In this document: positions 55,542 to 64,000 of the stretch, one piece after another | Numbering within the stretch: the first letter of the stretch is position 1 | How the letters are laid out: each line of letters opens with the position of its first letter | Assembly (NCBI RefSeq): GCF_002796605.1 | Contig: NZ_CP024923.1 | Span: 2,831,001-2,895,000 of the forward strand | DNA length: 64,000 bases | Reading direction: 5' to 3' | From: Sphingomonas psychrotolerans | Lineage (GTDB): Bacteria; Pseudomonadota; Alphaproteobacteria; Sphingomonadales; Sphingomonadaceae | Program-made: the position numbers and the translations under genes | The notes under the pieces: model-generated | What the model saw: the letters and a program-made list of their open reading frames with translations, nothing else | What the model was told of the DNA's origin: nothing | The model's database searches: none

Positions 55542-56387
55542 ATGGAAGGCGAATCCGCCGACAACGCGACGCTGTTTCCCGCCACCGTGGGCGAGAAACT
55601 CCGTGCGGCGCGCGAGGCGCAGAAGCTCGAGCTGAGCGAGATCGCCAGCCGCACCCGCATCCCGCAGCGTCATCTCGAGGCGATCGAGAACGGCAATTAT
55701 ACCGGTCTGCCCTCGATCACCTATACGATGGGCTTCGCCAAGGCCTATGCCCGCGTGGTGGGGGCCGACGAGGTCGCGATCGGCCGCCAGCTGCGCGAGG
55801 AGCTCGGTGATCTGCCCGAACGCCCCGCGCCGCCGCCGGCCTATGACTTCGACGAGCGCTCGCGGGTGCCGTCGCGCGGCATTGCCCTGATGGGCGCGAT
55901 CGTCGCGATCCTCGTGCTGATCGGAGTCGGGCTCTGGTACGGCACCAACCTGTTCCGTGGCGGCGCGTCGAGCGACGAACCGGTCGCGATCGAGAATGTG
56001 GACGCCGGCAATGCCGCGGCGGCGGTGCCGACGCCGGCGCCGGTCATCAGCGGCGGGCAAGTCACTCTCGTCGCGATCGACACCGTGTGGCTGCGCGTCA
56101 CCGACGCGAGCGGCAAGCGACTGTTCGAGAAGGAAATGGCGGCCGGCGAGCGCTATGACGTGCCTGCGAGCGCCGATCGTCCACGCGTCCGCACCGGCCG
56201 GCCCGACCGGCTTCAGGTGCTGCTCAACGGATCGAACGTCGCCCCGCTCGGCACCGGCGTCGAGACGGTCGAGGCCGAAGTGAGCGCCGCGGCGCTGCAG
56301 GCGCGCGGCCAGCAGCCGGGCGCGCCGGCGACGCCGTCTGCCGCAGCCGGAGACGCTCCCGCTGGCAACGCGACCACCTTTCCTTAA
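55542..56387 (+). CDS. RodZ-like helix-turn-helix membrane protein
   Basis: A 281-residue protein with a clear GGAGG seven bases before the ATG at 55542. It begins with a cytoplasmic Cro/C1-type HTH (about 15-80; VGEKLRAAREAQKLELSEIA then GLPSITYTMGFAKAYARVVG), one membrane helix near 112-131 (ALMGAIVAILVLIGVGLWYG), and a periplasmic DUF4115 domain (VTLVAIDTVWLRVTDASGKR). This is the RodZ layout, which links MreB to the wall synthesis machine. The C-terminal 30 residues are Ala/Pro-rich. It is followed by cpoB after 83 bases. Confidence 0.92.
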   Translation: MEGESADNATLFPATVGEKLRAAREAQKLELSEIASRTRIPQRHLEAIENGNYTGLPSITYTMGFAKAYARVVGADEVAIGRQLREELGDLPERPAPPPAYDFDERSRVPSRGIALMGAIVAILVLIGVGLWYGTNLFRGGASSDEPVAIENVDAGNAAAAVPTPAPVISGGQVTLVAIDTVWLRVTDASGKRLFEKEMAAGERYDVPASADRPRVRTGRPDRLQVLLNGSNVAPLGTGVETVEAEVSAAALQARGQQPGAPATPSAAAGDAPAGNATTFP

Positions 56388-56470
56388 GGCTGGCGACAGG
56401 CGCCGTGTGTCAGCTATACCGGCTGCACGTTTATTAATTCCCGAAATCCTGCACCGGGGGGTGTGACGAA

Positions 56471-57403
56471 ATGCGTTATCTAATGGCCGCGGCCGCTTTG
56501 ACGGCTCTTGTTGCGGGAACGGGCGTTGCCCATGCCCAGTCGACGGCGGTGGAAGGCCGGGTCGATCGGCTCGAGCGCGAGATGCGCGCAGTGCAGCGCA
56601 AGGTCTTTCCCGGCGGCGGCGGCCAGACGATCGAGCCGCAGATCGTGCCGGAGAGCGGCACCGAAGTTTCCGGAACCCCGGCGGGCACCCCGATCACCGA
56701 TCTCACCCAGCGCGTCGCCGCGCTGGAGAACCAGGTCCAGACGCTGACTGGGCAGGTCGAACAGGACGGCTATCGGCTGAAGCAGCTCGAGGATGGATTC
56801 AATGCCTATAAGCGCGCTACCGACGCCCGGTTGAAGGCATTGGAGACGGCCGGATCAAACCCCGGCGCTTCCGGCGGCGATCCGATAATCGCGCCCGTCG
56901 ACCTTGGCGAGGCGCCCGCGCGGCCGACGCGTCCCCCCGCCGAGGACAAGCCCAGGCCGACCGGCACGCGCGCGCAGCAAGTCGCCGCGGTGGAGAAGCC
57001 CAATAGCGGCGATGCGGCCGAGGACGGCTATCTCTACGGTTTCCGGCTATGGTCGGCCAAGCTCTATCCCGAGGCGCGCCGCGAGCTCGAGGCGGTGGTC
57101 ACCAAATATCCGAACCACCGCCGCGCGAGCTATTCGCAGAATTTGCTCGGCCGCGCCTATCTCGACGCCGGCGCGCCGAGCCTCGCCGCGGTCGCCTTTT
57201 ACGAGAATTATAAGAAGAACCCGAACGGCGAACGTGCCCCCGACAGCCTCTATTATCTGGCCCAGGCGCTCACCAAGCTGAAGAAGCCGGCGAGCGAAGT
57301 GTGCAAGGTCTATACCGAGCTCGACCAGCTTTATGGCGCGCGGCTGTCGGCGGAGATGAAGACCGGCGTGGCCGAGGGACGTGTCGTACAAAAGTGCAAG
57401 TGA
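56471..57403 (+). CDS. cpoB: cell division coordinator CpoB/YbgF
   Basis: A 310-residue periplasmic protein: signal peptide MRYLMAAAALTALVAGTGVA, a short helical coiled-coil region (VEGRVDRLEREMRAVQRKVF and TDLTQRVAALENQVQTLTGQ), a Pro-rich linker, and TPR repeats from about 185 (EDGYLYGFRLWSAKLYPEAR, then SYSQNLLGRAYLDAGAPSLA and SLYYLAQALTKLKKPASEVC). This is the YbgF/CpoB layout that couples outer-membrane constriction by Tol-Pal to PBP activity. The tol-pal genes are not in view. Its end overlaps the GTG start of tilS by 23 bases. Confidence 0.93.
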   Translation: MRYLMAAAALTALVAGTGVAHAQSTAVEGRVDRLEREMRAVQRKVFPGGGGQTIEPQIVPESGTEVSGTPAGTPITDLTQRVAALENQVQTLTGQVEQDGYRLKQLEDGFNAYKRATDARLKALETAGSNPGASGGDPIIAPVDLGEAPARPTRPPAEDKPRPTGTRAQQVAAVEKPNSGDAAEDGYLYGFRLWSAKLYPEARRELEAVVTKYPNHRRASYSQNLLGRAYLDAGAPSLAAVAFYENYKKNPNGERAPDSLYYLAQALTKLKKPASEVCKVYTELDQLYGARLSAEMKTGVAEGRVVQKCK

Positions 57404-58385
57404 GCTGACGCCGCCGGCGGAGCTCGTCGCGCGATTTCGCCGCGATCTGGAGGCGTTGGCGCCCGGACCCGGACGACTCGCCTTGGCGGTTTCGGGCGGC
57501 GCGGACAGCGTGGCGATGCTGCTACTCGCCAAGGCTGCGATGCCAGCAAGGCTCTGCGCCGCCACGGTGGATCATGGCCTTCGCCCTGCGGCGGCGGACG
57601 AGGCGGCGATGGTGGCGCGGCTATGCCGGGACCTGGCGGTGCCCCATGCCATCCTGACGGTGGAAACGCCGATCGACGGCGCGAGCGTACAGGCGCAGGC
57701 GCGCGAGGCGCGCTATGCCAAGCTACTCAATTGGGCGCATGATGCCAGCGCCAGCGCGCTCGCCACCGCGCATCACGCCGATGACCAGGCAGAAACTTTC
57801 CTCATGCGCGCCGCGCGCGGCTCGGGCACCCCGGGATTGGCCGGCATTCGTGCGCGGCGCCTCGCCACCTGGTTCGATCGCGAGCTGTTGATCGTGCGGC
57901 CCTTGCTCGGGTGGCGGCGCGCCGAGCTTCGCGCGATCGTGGAAGCCGCGGAAGCACCGTTCGTCGATGATCCGAGCAACGTCGATCCCGCTTATGACCG
58001 CACGCGCTTCCGCGACCTGATCGCGCACAACCCGGAGCTGGACGTGCCCGCGCTCGCCGCCAGCGCGGCGCATGCGGCCGAGGCCGAGCGCACGCTGATG
58101 GAGATCGCCGCCCGCGAATGGCTGCTGCGCCGCCGCTGGGATCTGCCCGACGTGGCCTTCGATCCTGCCGGACTGCCGCGCGGACTGCTGCGCCGGCTGA
58201 CTCAATTGGCGATCGATACCGTGCGCGCCGATGCGGAAATGCCGGGCGCGTGGCGGATCGGCGGGCTCGACCGGCTGCTCACGACTCTCGAGCAAGGCCG
58301 CACCGGTACGATTGCGGGGGTGAAAGCCAGCGCGAAACATGCTGAATGGCGTTTCAGCGCAGCTCCGGCGCGTCGATCACACTGA
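57381..58385 (+). CDS. tilS: tRNA(Ile)-lysidine synthetase
   Basis: A 334-residue PP-loop ATPase from a GTG at 57381. The P-loop SGGADS is at residues 38-43 ([16 protein letters not shown]), and ATVDHGLRP near 61-69 and [19 protein letters not shown] near 131-149 complete the family. It converts C34 of tRNA-Ile2 to lysidine so that AUA is read as isoleucine. It overlaps cpoB, so translation is probably coupled. It lacks the long C-terminal domain of E. coli TilS, as is normal for alphaproteobacteria. Confidence 0.95.
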   Translation: MSYKSASELTPPAELVARFRRDLEALAPGPGRLALAVSGGADSVAMLLLAKAAMPARLCAATVDHGLRPAAADEAAMVARLCRDLAVPHAILTVETPIDGASVQAQAREARYAKLLNWAHDASASALATAHHADDQAETFLMRAARGSGTPGLAGIRARRLATWFDRELLIVRPLLGWRRAELRAIVEAAEAPFVDDPSNVDPAYDRTRFRDLIAHNPELDVPALAASAAHAAEAERTLMEIAAREWLLRRRWDLPDVAFDPAGLPRGLLRRLTQLAIDTVRADAEMPGAWRIGGLDRLLTTLEQGRTGTIAGVKASAKHAEWRFSAAPARRSH

Positions 58386-58465
58386 TCGACCCAAACAACT
58401 CGGTTGTTCCATTGCCATTAACTTGGCCGTGCCTATCTTGGTCGGCGAAAGGTATCGAGCTCGAT

Positions 58466-60439
<1,974 letters not shown>

Positions 60440-60470
60440 GTTCAGTTGACGTTAAACGCGTCACGGCTAG

Positions 60471-60501
60471 CCCTCCCCCGAGTGATCGAGGGAGGGTTTT
60501 T
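60471..60501 (+). terminator. Rho-independent terminator of ftsH with an embedded Shine-Dalgarno
   Basis: CCCTCCC (60471-60477) pairs with GGGAGGG (60490-60496); three more pairs lie inside, loop GTGA, and then TTTTT (60497-60501). The right arm GGGAGGG is also the best Shine-Dalgarno for the gene starting at 60505, eight bases downstream. The hairpin could thus both end ftsH mRNA and hide the next start. Confidence 0.75.
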
Positions 60502-60504
60502 CGT

Positions 60505-60876
60505 ATGCGGCGTCTGATGTTTGCGGTTGTCGCGTCGAGCCTGGTGGTTCCGACGACGGCGCAGGCAATGAGCGTCGCGCAATTCCTCGCCAAGGCGAAG
60601 GCGCTGCAGGCGCAGGGCGCGCTCGCGCTGCTCTCGCCCGACGCCGAACTGCTCAAGCGCGAGGTCGCGTCGATCCGCGCTGCTTACACCGCGGACCTGC
60701 GGGTCGCGCGGGCCGCCGGCAAGACGCCGCACAGTTGCCCTCCGGAAACCGGCAAGCCCAAACTCACTCCGCGGCAGATGCTCGCCGAGCTCGAGAAAAT
60801 CCCCCCGGCAAAGCGCGGAATGAGCATGAAGGCGGCGGTCTACGCCTATATGAAGCGAACCTATCCGTGCCGGTGA
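60505..60876 (+). CDS. small secreted protein, function unknown
   Basis: A 123-residue protein with a signal peptide (MRRLMFAVVASSLVVPTTAQ, cut after AQA near 21). The mature part is helical and basic: MSVAQFLAKAKALQAQGALA then EVASIRAAYTADLRVARAAG, CPPETGKPKLTPRQMLAELE and a final MKRTYPC. Two cysteines, near 80 and 122, may pair. The segment KIPPAKRGMSMKAAVYAYMK seems conserved in type, but I know no function. GGGAGGG inside the preceding hairpin is its ribosome-binding site. Confidence 0.7.
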   Translation: MRRLMFAVVASSLVVPTTAQAMSVAQFLAKAKALQAQGALALLSPDAELLKREVASIRAAYTADLRVARAAGKTPHSCPPETGKPKLTPRQMLAELEKIPPAKRGMSMKAAVYAYMKRTYPCR

Positions 60877-60880
60877 TCGC

Positions 60881-61939
60881 TCAGCCCATCATCCCCATCG
60901 CGAGGAGGATCAGCAGGAACAGCACCAGCACGATCGTGATGAAGTGGGTAAGCACGAACGCGCGCAGCAAGGCCGACCACCAGCGCAGCCGATAGGCCTG
61001 TTTGAGCTGGCGGGTGATGTGGACGAACGGGATCAACGTGCTCGCCACCCACAGCCATTTCGGCGCAACGCCCGCCTTCGCGGCGAGCGTGATGACGATG
61101 AACAGCAACGACATGAACGCGATCGAATAGGTGATGAAGATCGCGTGATCGTAGAGCTTGTACGCGCGCTTCCAGAAGAACAGCAGCCACAGGAAAGGCA
61201 GCGATAGCGGGATCAGCAGCCACGAGAATTTGTAGACGCTCGACTGAAGCTTGTAGACCATCAGCGAGGGGTTTTGCTGCCATTTCTCGATGCCGTGATC
61301 CAGCGTGTACCAGCCGGTGTGCGCCGCCTTCACTTCGATCGGATCTTCCTTGAGCTGGTTCGCCGCGAGATCGAGGTCCTTCAGCCGCGCATCGGCCTCG
61401 GCAATGTCCGTGACGGCTTTGGCGCGGTCCGCCGCGTCCGACTCCGCATCTTCGCGCGTCTCGATCGCCCTCCGGCGTTCCTTGTCGACCTGGGCGCGCT
61501 GCGTCTTGATCGCGGAAAGCGGATAGGCATTGACTCCACGCATGTCCGTCGGCGGCGCGATACCCGCGAACGAGAAGACCGCGAACATCGCGAAGATCGA
61601 GAAGAGGAAGATCGCCATCGGCGAGACGAAGCGCGCGCGCTCGCCGGCAATGTAGCGCCGGGTGAGATCCCCCGGGCGCCACGTGAGCAGGGGCAAGGTG
61701 CGCCAGAACTTGCCCTCGAAATGGAACACGCCATGGACGATCTCGTGCCCGATCGCGTGTAACGAGCGATGCACGTGCCCCGATTGCCCGCAATGGTGGC
61801 AATGCGGCCCGATCAGCGCGGTGCCGCAATTGAGGCACATATGATGTGCCTCGCTTTGCCCCTCGCCCGCCCGCGGCTCCATCGCACGGCCGAGCAATCC
61901 TCCGGTGACGATCTCGCCGGCTGCTTCGAATTCCCCCAT
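60881..61939 (-). CDS. DUF3667-type membrane protein with zinc ribbon
   Basis: A 352-residue protein with CLNCGTALIGPHCHHCGQ near 35-52 (CxxC pairs, zinc ribbon), then a DUF3667 region HEIVHGVFHFEGKFWRTLPL and LTRRYIAGERARFVSPMAIF. A first helix FLFSIFAMFAVFSFAGI near 110-126 is followed by a long soluble helical loop, and about four more helices lie near the end (FSWLLIPLSLPFLWLLFFW and HFITIVLVLFLLILLAMGMM). It is an inner-membrane protein of unknown role. It converges on the small secreted gene and is back to back with proA. Confidence 0.88.
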   Translation of the reverse strand: MGEFEAAGEIVTGGLLGRAMEPRAGEGQSEAHHMCLNCGTALIGPHCHHCGQSGHVHRSLHAIGHEIVHGVFHFEGKFWRTLPLLTWRPGDLTRRYIAGERARFVSPMAIFLFSIFAMFAVFSFAGIAPPTDMRGVNAYPLSAIKTQRAQVDKERRRAIETREDAESDAADRAKAVTDIAEADARLKDLDLAANQLKEDPIEVKAAHTGWYTLDHGIEKWQQNPSLMVYKLQSSVYKFSWLLIPLSLPFLWLLFFWKRAYKLYDHAIFITYSIAFMSLLFIVITLAAKAGVAPKWLWVASTLIPFVHITRQLKQAYRLRWWSALLRAFVLTHFITIVLVLFLLILLAMGMMG

Positions 61940-61986
61940 GCGCCTTGGCCTACCAGCTTGCGCAAAGCCGTGCTAGCGGGTGCCGC

Positions 61987-63246
61987 ATGGCCGATGCCGA
62001 TACCCAGATGCTGATCGCCGACATGGCCGCGCGGGCGCGTACCGCTTCGCGGCGGCTAGCGGCGATGAACAGCGACGCGAAGCACCGCGCCTTGCTCGCC
62101 GCGGCCGCCGCGATCCGCGACGCGAGCGACGCGATCGTCGCGGCCAATGCCGAGGATATGGCCGCCGCCGAAGCATCGGGGCTGTCGGGCGCATTGCTCG
62201 ACCGACTGCGACTCGACGCGGGCCGGGTCGAGGCGACCGCCGCAGGAGTCGAGGCCGTTGCCCGGCTGGACGATCCGGTAGGCAAGCTGATCGAGCGCGT
62301 CGAGCGCCCCAACGGGCTGGTGCTGACGCGCGTGCGGATCCCGATCGGGGTGATCGGGATCATCTATGAGAGCCGGCCCAACGTTACCGCCGATGCCGGC
62401 GCGCTCTGTGCGATGTCAGGCAACGCGGCGATCCTGCGCGGCGGATCGGAAGCGATCCGCAGCAACCGCGCGATCCATGCGGCACTGGCCAAAGGGCTCG
62501 AAGCCGGTGGCATGCCCGTCGACGCGGTCCAGCTCGTCTCCGTCACCGATCGCGCGGCAGTTGGCGCGATGCTGACTGCCGAGGGCGCGATCGACATGGT
62601 CGTGCCGCGCGGCGGCAAAGGCCTTGTCGCGCGGGTGCAGGCCGAGGCACGCGTGCCGGTGCTCGCCCATCTCGACGGGCTCAACCACACTTACATCGAC
62701 CGTGCGGCCGATCCGGCGATGGCGCGGGATCTCGCGCTCAACGCCAAGATGCGGCGCACCGGCATCTGCGGCGCCACCGAGACCTTGCTGATCGACCGCG
62801 GCTTCGCGGACCCGGCGCCGGTGCTGGTGGCGCTGGCCGATGCCGGCTGCGAGCTGCGCGGCGATGCCGAGGTCCGCGCAATCGAGCCGCGCGTCGTGGC
62901 GTCCAGCGCCGAGGATTGGGACACCGAATATCTCGACGCGATCCTGTCGGTGAAGCTGGTCGACGGCGCCGCGGACGCGATGGCGCACATCGCCGCGCAC
63001 GGATCGCACCACACCGACGCGATCGTCACCGAAGACGCTTCCACTGCCGAACGCTTCCTCGCCGAAGTCGACAGTGCGATCGTGATGTGGAACGCCTCGA
63101 CCCAGTTCGCCGATGGCGGCGAGTTTGGGCTCGGCGCCGAGATCGGCATCTCCACCGGCCGCCTCCACGCCCGCGGCCCGGTCGCGCTCGAAGGGCTGAC
63201 GACGTACAAATGGGTGGTGCGCGGGACCGGACAGGCCCGTCCGTGA
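61987..63246 (+). CDS. proA: gamma-glutamyl phosphate reductase
   Basis: A 419-residue aldehyde-dehydrogenase-like enzyme, step two of proline synthesis. From MADADTQMLIADMAARARTA it has RIPIGVIGIIYESRPNVTAD near 118-137, GGKGLVARVQAEARVPVLAH, and the catalytic Cys261 in RRTGICGATETLLI. ProB is not next to it. Its stop overlaps the GTG start of the next gene by four bases, and that gene in turn overlaps nadD, so the three form one tight operon. Confidence 0.97.
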   Translation: MADADTQMLIADMAARARTASRRLAAMNSDAKHRALLAAAAAIRDASDAIVAANAEDMAAAEASGLSGALLDRLRLDAGRVEATAAGVEAVARLDDPVGKLIERVERPNGLVLTRVRIPIGVIGIIYESRPNVTADAGALCAMSGNAAILRGGSEAIRSNRAIHAALAKGLEAGGMPVDAVQLVSVTDRAAVGAMLTAEGAIDMVVPRGGKGLVARVQAEARVPVLAHLDGLNHTYIDRAADPAMARDLALNAKMRRTGICGATETLLIDRGFADPAPVLVALADAGCELRGDAEVRAIEPRVVASSAEDWDTEYLDAILSVKLVDGAADAMAHIAAHGSHHTDAIVTEDASTAERFLAEVDSAIVMWNASTQFADGGEFGLGAEIGISTGRLHARGPVALEGLTTYKWVVRGTGQARP

Positions 63247-63590
63247 CAGATACCGTGACGCTCTGGCGTCCCGTCGGTCCGAAGGAATTGGACCTGATCC
63301 AGCAAAGCGGGATGCGAGCTTTCCCGCCGCGCTTACCCGAGCAGCCGATCTTCTATCCGGTCACGAGCGAAGACTATGCCGTTAAGATCGCACGCGACTG
63401 GAATGTTCGGGAGAGTGGATCGGGCTTCGTCACTCGATTCGCGGTACAACGCGCCTTCCTGGCCAACTATCGGGTCGAAGAAGCGGGCGGCCGCGCACAT
63501 CAGGAATATTGGATCCCCGCCGACGAGTTGCCCGCGTTCAACGCGGCGATTGTGGACGTGATCGAAGTCGTTCACCGCTTTCCCGAATGA
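63243..63590 (+). CDS. small protein annotated elsewhere as ADP-ribosylation/crystallin J1, function unknown
   Basis: A 115-residue protein from a GTG at 63243 that overlaps the proA stop (GTGA). It reads MTDTVTLWRPVGPKELDLIQ, then AFPPRLPEQPIFYPVTSEDY, RDWNVRESGSGFVTRFAVQR and ending HQEYWIPADELPAFNAAIVD. Such short proteins are widespread and often carry the name ADP-ribosylation/crystallin J1 in databases, but I see no ADP-ribosylhydrolase residues, so the name is probably only inherited. It overlaps nadD by four bases, a hint of a link to NAD synthesis or simply shared transcription. Confidence 0.82.
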   Translation: MTDTVTLWRPVGPKELDLIQQSGMRAFPPRLPEQPIFYPVTSEDYAVKIARDWNVRESGSGFVTRFAVQRAFLANYRVEEAGGRAHQEYWIPADELPAFNAAIVDVIEVVHRFPE

Positions 63591-64000
63591 AACGCGTCGG
63601 ACTGCTCGGCGGCTCGTTCAATCCCGCGCACAGGGGCCATCGCAAGCTCTCGCTCCATGCGATCCGCGCGCTCGGGCTCGACGAAGTGTGGTGGCTGGTC
63701 TCGCCGGGCAATCCCCTCAAGCCGGAAGCTGGGATGGCGCCCTTCTCCGCCCGGCTCGCTTCGGCCCGGAAAATGGCCTGCCACGCGCCGATCCGGGTCA
63801 GCGACGTCGAGGCCCGGCTTCGCACCCGCTACACTGCCGACACCTTGGCCAAGCTCCCGCGCCTCTACCCGAAGCATCGCTTCATCTGGCTGATGGGCGC
63901 CGACAATCTCGCCCAGTTCCACCAATGGCGCAACTGGCGACGGATTGCCCGACAGGTTCCGATTGCGATAATCGCACGTCCGGGCTATGATGCGCGGGCT
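63587..64000 (+). CDS. nadD: nicotinate-nucleotide adenylyltransferase (partial, cut by right edge)
   Basis: The first 138 residues of NadD, which joins nicotinate mononucleotide and ATP to deamido-NAD. The nucleotidyl-transferase motif is GGSFNPAHRGH near residues 8-18, followed by LGLDEVWWLVSPGNPLK and RYTADTLAKLPRLYPKHRFI, then WLMGADNLAQFHQWRNW near 105-121. The frame is open at the window edge. The ATG at 63587 overlaps the stop of the preceding small gene by four bases. Its C-terminal part, with the ISST-like motif expected, is outside the window. Confidence 0.95.
   Translation, partial: MKRVGLLGGSFNPAHRGHRKLSLHAIRALGLDEVWWLVSPGNPLKPEAGMAPFSARLASARKMACHAPIRVSDVEARLRTRYTADTLAKLPRLYPKHRFIWLMGADNLAQFHQWRNWRRIARQVPIAIIARPGYDARA

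Noticed and set aside
63421..63450. Third copy of the ACTCGATTCGCGG motif
   Set aside because: It lies inside a coding region (the small gene before nadD) and lacks the inverted arms, so it is probably chance.

Overview
This 64 kb window looks like chromosomal core sequence from a sphingomonad (Alphaproteobacteria, Sphingomonadales). The DNA is GC-rich throughout. The genes point the same way: a DivK-type cell-cycle regulator beside a DUF3572 gene, a TorF-type porin, the RodZ-CpoB-TilS-FtsH order, an RNase E with a long low-complexity tail, and a 45-residue protein of a type I associate with sphingomonads. GANTC (CcrM-type) sites cluster in one gap. I see no rRNA, tRNA, insertion sequence, prophage or CRISPR array. 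Two genes are cut by the window edges: the MpaB/DUF2236 protein on the left and nadD on the right.

Layout. 0-8 kb: ppc, an acyl-CoA thioesterase, a lipoprotein with a MliC-like end, an orphan exbD, a YdeI/OmpD-like protein, a very acidic small protein and a Bcr/CflA-type exporter. 8-14 kb: a 2-oxoglutarate/Fe(II) oxygenase, hom, glpX and a secreted CocE-type hydrolase. 14-19.5 kb: acetyltransferase and lipoprotein, a two-gene ABC exporter, a DsbA-like protein coupled to an M48 protease, and two small overlapping genes. 19.5-28.7 kb: rne, then (divergent) an amidase, PBP1A, prfB and a lipoprotein-like methyltransferase. 28.6-33 kb: a RadC-type JAB protein, then the thyA / glutaminyl cyclotransferase / folA / dipeptidase operon. 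33-38 kb: ribF, ileS, lspA and a lipoprotein. 38-44.3 kb: porin, ridA, HAD hydrolase, DUF3572, divK, S41 protease, ung, an endonuclease III-like gene and a frameshifted GFA gene. 44-49.9 kb: DUF1810, ATP-dependent DNA ligase, csaA, a secreted beta-sandwich protein, ubiG, lysC and a TonB-like protein. 50-57.4 kb: nitronate monooxygenase, a PadR pair, ptsP, a RodZ-like protein and cpoB. 57-64 kb: tilS, ftsH, a small secreted protein, DUF3667, proA, a small unknown protein and nadD.

Functional themes are aspartate-family amino acids (ppc, lysC, hom), folate and thymidylate (thyA, folA), envelope growth (amidase, PBP1A, lspA, RodZ-like, CpoB, FtsH) and DNA repair (ung, endonuclease III-like, ligase). 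Many neighbours overlap by 1-4 bases, so translational coupling is widespread.

I did not find an unmistakable new multigene system. The most unusual items are: palindromic repeat families between genes; four GANTC sites in 41 bp after lysC; an ftsH terminator whose stem holds the Shine-Dalgarno of the next gene; a dyad centred on a -35 box upstream of padR; a methyltransferase with a lipoprotein signal coupled to prfB; an uncharacterised gene overlapping both proA and nadD; and a frameshifted GFA gene. Coordinates were read by eye and family calls come from motif recognition, not searches.
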